NCBI GenBank assembly: GCA_037385045.1 | Contig: JARRNJ010000039.1 | Coordinates: 1 to 48,545, forward strand | Reading direction: 5' to 3' | From: JARRNJ01 sp037385045 | Lineage (GTDB): Bacteria > Pseudomonadota > Gammaproteobacteria > JASBUN01 | Length of the DNA stretch: 48,545 nucleotides | Part shown: positions 17,494 to 24,622 of the stretch, piece by piece | Layout: each line of letters opens with the position of its first letter | How positions within the stretch are numbered: position 1 is the stretch's first letter | Notes under the pieces: generated by a model | Seen by the model: the letters and a program-made list of their open reading frames with translations, nothing else | Database searches by the model: none | What the model was told of the DNA's origin: nothing | Made by a program: the position numbers and the translations under genes

Positions 17494-18555
17494 TCAGAGG
17501 TCCGCGTACATGCGGCCCGGATTGAGGATTCCCTTGGGGTCGAAGGCTTGCTTCAGGCGCCGGTGCAGGGCGGCTACGCCCGGGGTGAGCGGCTGGAATA
17601 CCCCCGCGGTGCGGTCGCCGCCACGGTAGAGCGTGGCATGTCCGTCTGCCGACCGCGCCGCCTCCCACACCCGTTGCGCCGGCTCGTCGCTGCGCAGCCA
17701 GCGCTGGGCGCCGCCCCAGTCCAGCAGCCATTTGCCGCTCAAGGGCAGCTCCGGCGTGGCCGGAGCCACGGCGATCCGCCACAGCGGCCGGTCGCCGTCG
17801 AAAAATCCGTGTCGTTGCTCGCGCAGCCGGCGCCAGAACTCATCGCCGTCGTCCAGGACCTCGCCGCCGACCCGCTCGCGGCCTGCTGCCACCGACTTCT
17901 CGGCTCCCGACAGGCGCACGTAAAGGCGGTCGCCGTCGAAGCAGCCGCCGGACAGGGGAATCGACTTGGCCGCCCAGCCGTTCAGGGCCTGTAGGGCTTC
18001 GTCGGCGCTGCGGTGCTGCACCAGCGTCAGCTGCGCCGCCGGCAGCGGCAGCACCTTGAGACTGATTTCCAGCAGTACGCCGAGGGTGCCGAAGGCGCCG
18101 GTCATCAGACGCGAGAGATCGTAGCCGGCTACGTTCTTCATCACCTCGCCGCCGAAGCGCAGCACCTCGCCCTTGCCGTTGATGATCTGACAGCCAAGGA
18201 CGAAATCGCGGGCCGAGCCGGCGTAGGGGCGCCGTGGGCCCGAAAGGCCGCTGGCGATGGCGCCGCCGAGGGTGGCCTGATCGCCGAAATGAGGCGGTTC
18301 GAACGCCAGCATTTGTCCGGCTTCGGCAAGGGTGCTTTCAATGTCGGTGAGCAGGCTGCCGGCGCGTGCGGTGAGCACCAACTCCGACGGCTCGTGGCGG
18401 ACGACGCCCCGGTGGCCGCCCACCGGGAGCGGCTCGCCTTCGGGCGGCCGGCCGAGGAATCGCTTGCTGTCGCCGCCGACGATGTTGATCGGAGTGCCTT
18501 GGTCCGCCGCCTCGCGGATCCGTTCCTGCAGGGATGTGGCGATGTCTTGGCTCAT
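17494..18555 (-). CDS. glcE: Glycolate oxidase FAD-binding subunit
   Basis: GlcE is the second flavin subunit of the GlcDEF complex, which oxidises glycolate to glyoxylate. The start at 18555 (MSQDIATSLQERIREAADQG) gives 353 residues, the family length; the frame stays open for 77 more codons upstream without family resemblance. FAD-binding features are PINIVGGDSKRFLGRP, LTARAGSLLTDIESTL, DQATLGGAIASGLSGPRRPYAGSARDFVLG and GGEVMKNVAGYDLSRLMTGAFGTLGVL. The C-terminus LKQAFDPKGILNPGRMYADL is the VAO-family ending. It precedes glcF. The usual partner glcD should lie directly upstream but is missing or reduced to a remnant. Confidence 0.92.
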   Translation of the reverse strand: MSQDIATSLQERIREAADQGTPINIVGGDSKRFLGRPPEGEPLPVGGHRGVVRHEPSELVLTARAGSLLTDIESTLAEAGQMLAFEPPHFGDQATLGGAIASGLSGPRRPYAGSARDFVLGCQIINGKGEVLRFGGEVMKNVAGYDLSRLMTGAFGTLGVLLEISLKVLPLPAAQLTLVQHRSADEALQALNGWAAKSIPLSGGCFDGDRLYVRLSGAEKSVAAGRERVGGEVLDDGDEFWRRLREQRHGFFDGDRPLWRIAVAPATPELPLSGKWLLDWGGAQRWLRSDEPAQRVWEAARSADGHATLYRGGDRTAGVFQPLTPGVAALHRRLKQAFDPKGILNPGRMYADL

Positions 18556-18556
18556 G

Positions 18557-18665
18557 GTTTCAGAACTGCTCCAGTGCGGGGATGCCGACTCCCCGCAATC
18601 CATGTACAACGCGCCGGGGCTGGTCCCCGGCGGCGGATTGAAGGCGCTCCGGATCTTTCGACGCC
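18557..18665 (-). pseudogene. Possible remnant of the glcD 3' end
   Basis: Just before glcE, where glcD normally ends, two frames give pieces like the GlcD tail. One reads IRSAFNPPPGTSPG, comparable to the VAO-family ending IKxAFDPxGLxNPG (about 7 of 14 positions agree). A second, partly overlapping frame ends VHGLRGVGIPALEQF and a stop four bases before the glcE ATG, comparable to a GlcD end such as HVHxGxLPFPELERF. If real, an internal deletion and frame change joined them. The same bases form a stem TGCGGGGA/TCCCCGCA (about 18576-18598), so chance similarity in a hairpin is the main alternative. Confidence 0.3.
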
Positions 18666-18859
18666 GTCGGCACGCGCCGGTGGCATGAATGCGGCGGCGC
18701 CCAATGGTGGCGTACACGCAATAGTAGCGCGGCGACGGGCGGCCGTCGCCCCGGGAGCGCCGCGGCCGCGCCCGCGTGGGCGGCATGCGGCTGGAAACCG
18801 GAATGTGTCACGGGTTGAATTCCAACCGCGGTGTGCACAATGAAGCGCGCACGTGACGA

Positions 18860-18887
18860 GCCCCGGGCCGCGGGCGCGGCCCGGGGC
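18860..18887 (-). terminator. GC-rich hairpin after dctM
   Basis: GCCCCGGGCCGC (18860-18871) and GCGGCCCGGGGC (18876-18887) form a 12-base-pair stem with a four-base loop, starting eight bases past the dctM stop. There is no T-run, so it may be a factor-dependent terminator, an mRNA-stabilising structure or a partial block before glcEF. Confidence 0.55.
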
Positions 18888-18895
18888 CGGTTAGC

Positions 18896-20370
18896 CTAGT
18901 TCCCGAATGCCAGACTCGGCAGCCAGGTGATGATGCCCGGGAACTGTATGCACAGATACAGACCGAACGCCTGCATGGCCAGGAACACCAGCGACGACTT
19001 GAAGATGGTCGCCATGCTGATTTCCGGCGGGCAGACCCCGCGCAGATAAAACAGGGCGTAGCCGAACGGGGGGCTCAGGAACGACATCTGCATGTTGACC
19101 AGATACAGGACGCCGAACCACAGCAGCTCATTGGCTTCCGCCACCCCCGGTCCGCCCAGGAGGCCGGCGAAGGTCAGGCTCTTGATGATCGGCACGAAGA
19201 TCGGCACCGTCAACAGCAGAATGCCCACCCAGTCCAGGAACATGCCCAGGAACGCCAGCATCACCATCATCAGCAGCAGGATGCCGTAGGCCGGCAGACC
19301 GGTGCTGAGGATGGCCTCGGTGATGAACGTCTGGCCGCCCTCAAGGATGAAGAAGCCGACGAAAATCGAGGCGCCGAAAATGATCCACAGCACCATAGCC
19401 GAGGCCCGCGCGGTGGTGATGGACGCCTCGCGCAGGGACTGCAGGCTGAAGCGCCGGTGCATCATGGCCACGACAATGGCGCCGAAAGAGCCGATGCCGG
19501 CCGCCTCCACCGGCGTGGCGATGCCGCCGAACAACAGCCCCAGCACCAGGAACACCAGGAAGATCGGCGCGATCAGCTTGGCCACCAGCTTCAGCTTCTC
19601 GACCATGTTGACCCGTTCTTCCTTGGGCAGCGCCGGCCCCAGGCTGGGATTGAGCCAGGAGCGCACCACCACGTAGGTGATGTACATGCCCGACAGCAGC
19701 AGGCCGGGCAGCACCGAGCCCAGGTACAGTTTGCCCACCGACTGTTGGGCCACCACCGCGTAGAGGATGGCGAGGATGGACGGCGGAATCAGGATGCCGA
19801 GGGTGCCGCCGGCCATGATCGAACCCAGGGCGATCTTGTGGTCGTATTTGCGTTTTAGCATCGCCGGCAGCGCGATGATGCCCATGGTCACCACTGCGGC
19901 GCCGATGACGCCCACCATGGCGGCGAGGATGGTCGACGCCAGGATGGTGGCCGCCGCCAGGCCGCCGCGCAGTCCGCCCATCCACTTGTAGACGACGTCG
20001 AACATCTCCTCGATCAGGCCCGCCCGCTCCAGCATCGCGGCCATGAAGATGAACAGCGGAATGGCCGCCAATTGCGGATTAACACCACGCCCAGGCCGCC
20101 GACCACGAACGCCATCGGCAGGCCCATCATCAGCAACAGCGCCAGGGAGCCGAACATCAGGAAGGTCAGCTTGCCGATGCCCACGTCGCCGAGAATGCCG
20201 CCCAACGTGAACAGGAAGTGCTGATCGCTGTAGGGGTCGTAAAACAGGCTGTTGATGATCTCGACGCAGGTGACGAACACCAGCGCGGCGATGGCGATGA
20301 TCATCACCCAGGTCCACAGCCGGCCCCAGCCGCTGCGGGGGTTGGGAGCAGTTGCAGCTACGCTACTCAT
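18896..20370 (-). pseudogene. TRAP transporter large permease (DctM), frameshifted with an internal deletion
   Basis: DctM forms the ion-coupled membrane channel of tripartite TRAP transporters. The N-terminal part (from ATG at 20370, MSSVAATAPNPRSG, with an extra TM helix) reads in one frame to GLPMAFVVGGLGVVLI. Near 20076 the frame changes and the protein resumes as QLAAIPLFIFMAAMLERAG, continuing intact through GGTLGILIPPSI, GIATPVEAAGIGSFGA and LSPPFGYALFYLRGVCP to 18896. Between VVLI and QLAAIP the family normally has about 25 residues, so this is a deletion of some 70-80 bases plus frame change, not one lost base. The gene is non-functional as read, unless the assembly is wrong. Its start overlaps the dctQ stop (ATGA). 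Confidence 0.85.
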
Positions 20371-21053
20371 GAGCTTCGAGCCTCCCCCATGCGGCGGAAC
20401 AGTTGTATGTCCTTGATCAGTTTCGACAGACCGGCCAGGCCCAGGAACAGGGCCCCGAGCACAATCGCCGCCTTGACGGGATAGAACTGGATGCGCCAGG
20501 TTTCATCGGTGACTTCCCACATGCCCAAGGAATCGGAGAAGAAGCGCCAGGAGCTGAACAGCAGGGCAATGGCGAAGATGAAGAAAAACACCGAGGTGAA
20601 GATGTCGATTCCGACCTGCCCGCGCTTGGGCAGCTTGATGTAGACCACATCCACGCGTACGTGGTCGCCGTGCAGCAGGGCGAAGGCGCCGGCCAGCAGG
20701 TACTGCATGCCGAACATCAGGTAGGACGCCTGGTGCACCCAGATGGTCGGCGCATCGAACAGGTAGCGCGATACGACTTCGTAGAAATACGCGCACACGG
20801 CATTGACGCTCCACAAAGCCACGAACACGCCCGATTGCTCGCTGGTCCAGTCGATGACGCGCGTCATCAGGTTGCCCGGAGCATGCAGCGCCGGGTCTTC
20901 CTCGGCCAGATACTCCAGCGCCGTTTCTTCATCCGGCGCGTTGGAGTCGCTCTTGCTCGTATTTCGGGTGAGCCACATGAAAATCAGGGGCATGATGGCG
21001 AGCCAGCCCCAGTAAAGCCAATGCGGGAGTACAAAATTGACGGACTCCGACAT
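20367..21053 (-). CDS. TRAP transporter small permease (DctQ family)
   Basis: DctQ is the small membrane subunit that pairs with DctM. The product is 228 residues, longer than the usual 160-190 because of an N-terminal extension with its own TM helix (HWLYWGWLAIMPLIFMWLTRN) and an acidic linker. The core has four TM helices with the family motifs VVSRYLFDAPTIWVHQASYLMFGMQYLLAGAFALLHGDHVRVDV. A strong AGGAGG site precedes the ATG at 21053. The stop overlaps the dctM start. The subtype resembles transporters annotated for mannitol/chloroaromatic compounds, but the substrate is unknown. Confidence 0.88.
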   Translation of the reverse strand: MSESVNFVLPHWLYWGWLAIMPLIFMWLTRNTSKSDSNAPDEETALEYLAEEDPALHAPGNLMTRVIDWTSEQSGVFVALWSVNAVCAYFYEVVSRYLFDAPTIWVHQASYLMFGMQYLLAGAFALLHGDHVRVDVVYIKLPKRGQVGIDIFTSVFFFIFAIALLFSSWRFFSDSLGMWEVTDETWRIQFYPVKAAIVLGALFLGLAGLSKLIKDIQLFRRMGEARSS

Positions 21054-21085
21054 GATTCCTCCTGCCTGGTACGGGCGATGAGCGT

Positions 21086-21116
21086 CTTGGGCGGCCCCTC
21101 CCCTGGGCCGCCCAAG
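21086..21116 (-). promoter_or_regulatory. Intra-operon hairpin between dctP and dctQ
   Basis: CTTGGGCGGCCC (21086-21097) and GGGCCGCCCAAG (21105-21116) form a perfect 12-base-pair stem with loop CTCCCCT in the 85-base gap after the binding-protein gene. Such structures commonly protect or partly terminate transcripts so that the binding protein is made in excess over the permeases. There is no T-run. Confidence 0.6.
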
Positions 21117-21138
21117 ATCGCTGAAGGTTGCGGGCTGT

Positions 21139-22281
21139 TTAGAGGCTGAGGCCTTTGATGTCGTCCGGCGTCACGTAGCCCATGTACGGGTTGAGCATGT
21201 AGTCCAGATGGATCTTGAATACACGCTTGGCGTCGGCGTCCTTCTTGGCCCACTCGAACCACACCGGTATGGCCGCCTTGCGGAACCGGTGCACGTCGTC
21301 GGCCGACAGGCGCGAAACCGTGGTGCCGGCCTTGAGGAATTTCTCCATGGCCACCAGGTCGGCCTTCTGGATCGTGGTGTAGTGGTGCACCGAGTAGGTC
21401 TTCACCTGGTCCTCGACGAAGGTCTGCAGCTTCTTCGGCAGCCGCTTCCAGGCGCCCAGGTTGACGGTGAGGTCCATCAGGTCCACGGGCTGGTACAGGG
21501 AGGTCTGTCCCGGAGGGCCCATGCAGATGATGTACTTGGTGACTTCGGAGAAGCCCAGGTCCCAGTTGATCGCCGGACCCACGTAGTCGGCGGCGTCGAT
21601 GGTGCCCTTTTCCAGCGCCGGGTAGATGTCGGAGCCGGGCATGCTGGTGGTGGAAACGCCGAACCTCTCGAACACCTGGGCGACCATGCCGCCGGGCAGG
21701 CGGATCTTCATGCCCTTGAGCTGTTCCAGACTCTCCACCGGTTGCTTGGAGTGGATGATGTTGGCGTCGTGCTGGATCGGACCGACGTAGAACAGGCCGT
21801 ATTTCCGGTAGATGTCCCGGGTCAGCTCCAACAGCCCGAGGCCGTGGAACATGGTTTCCCACTGGCCGGTCTGGTCGGGACCGGCGGGGTAGGACGACAG
21901 GAACACGGAAGCCGGGATCTTGCCCGACCAGTACAGGCTGAACGGGTTCATGGCCTGCAGCACGCCGGTGCGCACCGCGTCGAACAGCGCGTTGTTGTCG
22001 GCCGCGACAGCCTTCGCGGGGAACGGCTTGAACGTCAGCTCGCCGCTGGATTTCTCCTTCATGCCGTTGGCCCAGGCTTCGAACAGCTTGTAGCCGGTGG
22101 TGCCGGCGTCCCAGGTGGACTGCACCTTCCACACATGGCCGCGGGCGGCCTCCGCATTGCGGATGTAGGGGGCGCCGAGGAGGGCGACCCCGCCGGCCGC
22201 GGCGGCGGATTTGAGGAATTTGCGGCGGCTGCTACCCGTGGCCGCCGGTTCGTCGGTGCGTGGCTTTTTCGTGTCGGTCAT
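21139..22281 (-). CDS. TRAP transporter periplasmic solute receptor (DctP family), Tat-exported
   Basis: The 380-residue product begins with a twin-arginine signal, SSRRKFLKSAAAAGGVALLGAPYIRNAEA (residues 17-45), so it is folded before export to the periplasm. The mature part is a DctP-type receptor: WKVQSTWDAGTTGYKLFEAWANGMKEKSSGEL, FLSSYPAGPDQTGQW, and the conserved ligand-site stretch LKGMKIRLPGGMVAQVFERFG near 190-210, whose arginine normally binds a substrate carboxylate. That suggests an organic acid ligand. A GAGGAGAG ribosome site precedes the ATG. It is followed by a hairpin, then dctQ and dctM. It lies 135 bases after the aldolase gene, so it may have its own promoter. Confidence 0.92.
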   Translation of the reverse strand: MTDTKKPRTDEPAATGSSRRKFLKSAAAAGGVALLGAPYIRNAEAARGHVWKVQSTWDAGTTGYKLFEAWANGMKEKSSGELTFKPFPAKAVAADNNALFDAVRTGVLQAMNPFSLYWSGKIPASVFLSSYPAGPDQTGQWETMFHGLGLLELTRDIYRKYGLFYVGPIQHDANIIHSKQPVESLEQLKGMKIRLPGGMVAQVFERFGVSTTSMPGSDIYPALEKGTIDAADYVGPAINWDLGFSEVTKYIICMGPPGQTSLYQPVDLMDLTVNLGAWKRLPKKLQTFVEDQVKTYSVHHYTTIQKADLVAMEKFLKAGTTVSRLSADDVHRFRKAAIPVWFEWAKKDADAKRVFKIHLDYMLNPYMGYVTPDDIKGLSL

Positions 22282-22416
22282 GGCTCTCTCCTCAGTTATT
22301 GTATATGTCGATTACTTCGGGGTTACCCCCACTTCGACTCTTTATGTGGTCTATTCAACTTCTTGTTATGCGGTCCCGTCCCCTGTCGTGCGCTGCCGGG
22401 GCCGCGTTGTTTCCCG

Positions 22417-23289
22417 TCAGCGTTCCGCGGGGGTGTCCCCAGGGCGCCGGCGGGCGTACAGCTGCATTTGCTCCGTTATCTCCCGTTGCCAGTCGTTGGT
22501 GAGTCTCGATTTGAAACCGAGCCAGTCGTTGTTGGTGACCGCGTGGTCGTTGCGGACCCGGTCCATGGCGGTCTTCAGCAGACCGGAGAAATAGTTGATT
22601 TTGCGTATCCCGTCATCCACACAGCGGCGCATAGCCTCATCGGGCACGCCGCTGGCGCCGTGCAGCACCAGTGGCACGCCGACCCGCCGGGCAATGGTCC
22701 GAATGGTATCGAAGCTGATTTTGGGTTCGTCCGCGTAGAGACCGTGCGCGGTGCCAACGGCGACGGCCAGGGCGTCCACCCCGGTTTCGTGCGCAAATTG
22801 TTCCGCCTCGTCGGCATCGGTGTAGGGTACGGGTTGCGGCGCGTCGACGCCAGTATCCGCCACCCCCTCTTCTCCGGCAATACCTCCCAGCTCGCCTTCG
22901 ACGCTGGCTCCGTAGCCGCGTGCGATCTCCACCACTTGCGCGGTGACCTCCGCGTTTTGCTGCAACGGCAGCTTGGAGCCGTCAATCATAAGGCTACTGA
23001 AGCCCAGGTCCAGTGCCGTGCGTATCAACGGCAGCTGATCGGGCGCGGCATGGTCCAGGTGCAGGGCCGCCGGGACCGATGCACCTTCGATCGCCTTGAG
23101 TACGGAGGCGGTGCGAATGTCGGCCCGCATCGCTTCGAAATGGCGCGACGCGATGCCAACGATTACCGGCAGGCCGAGGGCTTCGGCGCTGTCGAGCACC
23201 GCCAGCGCCATGTCCAGGTCAAGGACGTTGAACGAGCCCGCCGCGCCGGGGGCGACGGCAGACAGCACTTCGGTGAGATTGCTGCGCAT
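22417..23289 (-). CDS. Class II (zinc) ketose-bisphosphate aldolase family protein
   Basis: A 290-residue aldolase of the FbaA/GatY/KbaY family, which split ketose phosphates to DHAP plus an aldehyde with Zn2+. Visible family elements: GSFNVLDLDMALAVL at the N-terminus, the zinc-site HLDHA at about 76-80, SLMIDGSKLPLQQN, VEGELGGIAGEEG, AVAVGTAHGLY (zinc His), LVLHGASGVP (zinc His) and GIRKINYFSGL, the phosphate site. The aldehyde partner cannot be told from sequence. It starts four bases after the kinase stop, so the kinase probably makes its phosphorylated substrate. It belongs to the leftward IclR-linked operon. Confidence 0.9.
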   Translation of the reverse strand: MRSNLTEVLSAVAPGAAGSFNVLDLDMALAVLDSAEALGLPVIVGIASRHFEAMRADIRTASVLKAIEGASVPAALHLDHAAPDQLPLIRTALDLGFSSLMIDGSKLPLQQNAEVTAQVVEIARGYGASVEGELGGIAGEEGVADTGVDAPQPVPYTDADEAEQFAHETGVDALAVAVGTAHGLYADEPKISFDTIRTIARRVGVPLVLHGASGVPDEAMRRCVDDGIRKINYFSGLLKTAMDRVRNDHAVTNNDWLGFKSRLTNDWQREITEQMQLYARRRPGDTPAER

Positions 23290-23293
23290 GATG

Positions 23294-24622
23294 TCACCCG
23301 TGGCCGCGGGTCAGGCGGCGGTAGGCCGTGGCCAGGGCGTTGCGGTCGCCAACGTTGCCGGGGAAGATGACCACCGGAAGATCGGGATAGCGGGGGTGGT
23401 CGGCCGGGCAGCGCACCACCGAGCACCCGGCCAGAATCTGGCCCACCACCCGCGCCGTACGCAGCGCCAGGCCGCTGCTCAGCACATCGTTGGAGGTGAT
23501 GCCGCCCTTGCTGATGAGAAAGCCGATGGTGGCCGGCAGGTTGCGCACCACGTCCATGAGAAACGCCGAGACCTGTTCGCCGAAGGCCAGGCGCGTCGCC
23601 TGGTCGGCGAAGGTGCGCTCGGTGCGGCTGGTGTAGATGGCCGGCGTGCGGCCCTCGGCATGGGCCCGTTCGGCGCCGGCGACGATCTCGCGCAGCAGTT
23701 GCTCGCGTTGTCCCCGGATCCGGCCGACGTCCACCTCCAGCGCGATGATCCCGGGCTGTTTCAGCAGCGCTTCCAGTTGCTCGGTGGTCTTGCGCACGTG
23801 GGAGCCGACAATGACCGCGCCGGGGCGTGCGTCGCGCACGTAGCGGGCCATGTCCTCGGCGGCCACCGGCTGCGGCGGCAGGTTCGCCAGTGAAGTGAGC
23901 AGGCTGGCGGCGCTGCGGAACAGGAACCGCTTGCCGCGCCCGGCCGCTTCGCGCAGCTGGGCGCAGAAGTTGTCGAGGTCGGCCTGGGTCTCGGCGTCCA
24001 CGGCGCAACAGACGTTGCCGGTGAGGGCCATGAGGCGGTCGAGCACGTTGCCGCGCACGTCGGCCAGGGTGAAGCGCTCCACCTGGTCGGCCCTGATGCG
24101 TCCGCCGGTTTTCTCTTCCACGTAGTCCGGCAGGTGGCTGAAGGAATAGCCGAACACCGAATCGCGGGCGAACTCGGTTTCGTGCACCGGCACTTCCTTA
24201 CCCTCGACGATCAGGTAATGCACGCTGTCGCGGGTGATGCGGCCGCCCTCGAAAAAGGCCGGCACCAGGAAATGGGCGTCGAAGGGTCCGAGCTCCGCGG
24301 CGATGACGTCGGTCTCCACCGGGTAATGGCCGCGCAGCGTCGAATCGGACCGGCTGACCAGGATCGGCTGGACCGGTGTGCCGTCGCGCGCGAGGCCGTC
24401 CAGCGCCGGTTTCAGGTTCCGGCACACTTCGCGGGTGACCGCCGCCGCCCGCTCGGCGTCCATGCCGCGGGTGTTGGTGAGGACGAAAAACAGGGGCGCG
24501 GAATCCAGCAGCGCCTCGCGCAGGGTCTGGGGGTCCCAGCGCGTCAGCAGCAGGCAGCTGTGGACGGTCTGGGACCCGGTCGGGTCGTCATCGAGAACGA
24601 TGATCTTGGTCGTCGGGCTCAT
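23294..24622 (-). CDS. Four-carbon acid sugar kinase family protein (DUF1537)
   Basis: These kinases phosphorylate small sugar acids or ketoses such as 3-oxo-tetronates, threonate and erythronate. The start at 24622 (MSPTTKIIVLDDDPTGSQTV) overlaps the upstream stop by ATGA; a start ten codons earlier is less likely. The product is 442 residues. N-terminal substrate domain: DDDPTGSQT, FVLTNTRGM, SRSDSTLRGHYPVET, VPAFFEGGRITRDSVHY. C-terminal nucleotide domain: VIVGSHVRKTTEQL, TIGFLISKGGITSNDVLSSGLAL and FPGNVGDRNAL. The exact substrate is not readable. The unusual point is its company: a class II aldolase and a phosphoketolase-like enzyme replace the usual dehydrogenase, PdxA-type or class II adducin-type partners. 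Confidence 0.9.
   Translation of the reverse strand: MSPTTKIIVLDDDPTGSQTVHSCLLLTRWDPQTLREALLDSAPLFFVLTNTRGMDAERAAAVTREVCRNLKPALDGLARDGTPVQPILVSRSDSTLRGHYPVETDVIAAELGPFDAHFLVPAFFEGGRITRDSVHYLIVEGKEVPVHETEFARDSVFGYSFSHLPDYVEEKTGGRIRADQVERFTLADVRGNVLDRLMALTGNVCCAVDAETQADLDNFCAQLREAAGRGKRFLFRSAASLLTSLANLPPQPVAAEDMARYVRDARPGAVIVGSHVRKTTEQLEALLKQPGIIALEVDVGRIRGQREQLLREIVAGAERAHAEGRTPAIYTSRTERTFADQATRLAFGEQVSAFLMDVVRNLPATIGFLISKGGITSNDVLSSGLALRTARVVGQILAGCSVVRCPADHPRYPDLPVVIFPGNVGDRNALATAYRRLTRGHG

Larger units (their letters stand above)
18556..18895. other. dctM-glcE gap
   Basis: This 340-base gap interrupts an otherwise tight leftward operon. It holds the possible glcD remnant at its left end and the strong hairpin at 18860-18887 at its right end. 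The middle (about 18670-18855) shows no recognisable gene. A separate promoter for glcEF could lie here, but I cannot point to one. Confidence 0.5.

Noticed and set aside
18896..20317. DctM C-terminal frame starting at 20317 as a complete gene
   Set aside because: Its first 80 or so residues are an out-of-frame, Arg/Gly-rich shadow of the real N-terminus that begins at 20370.
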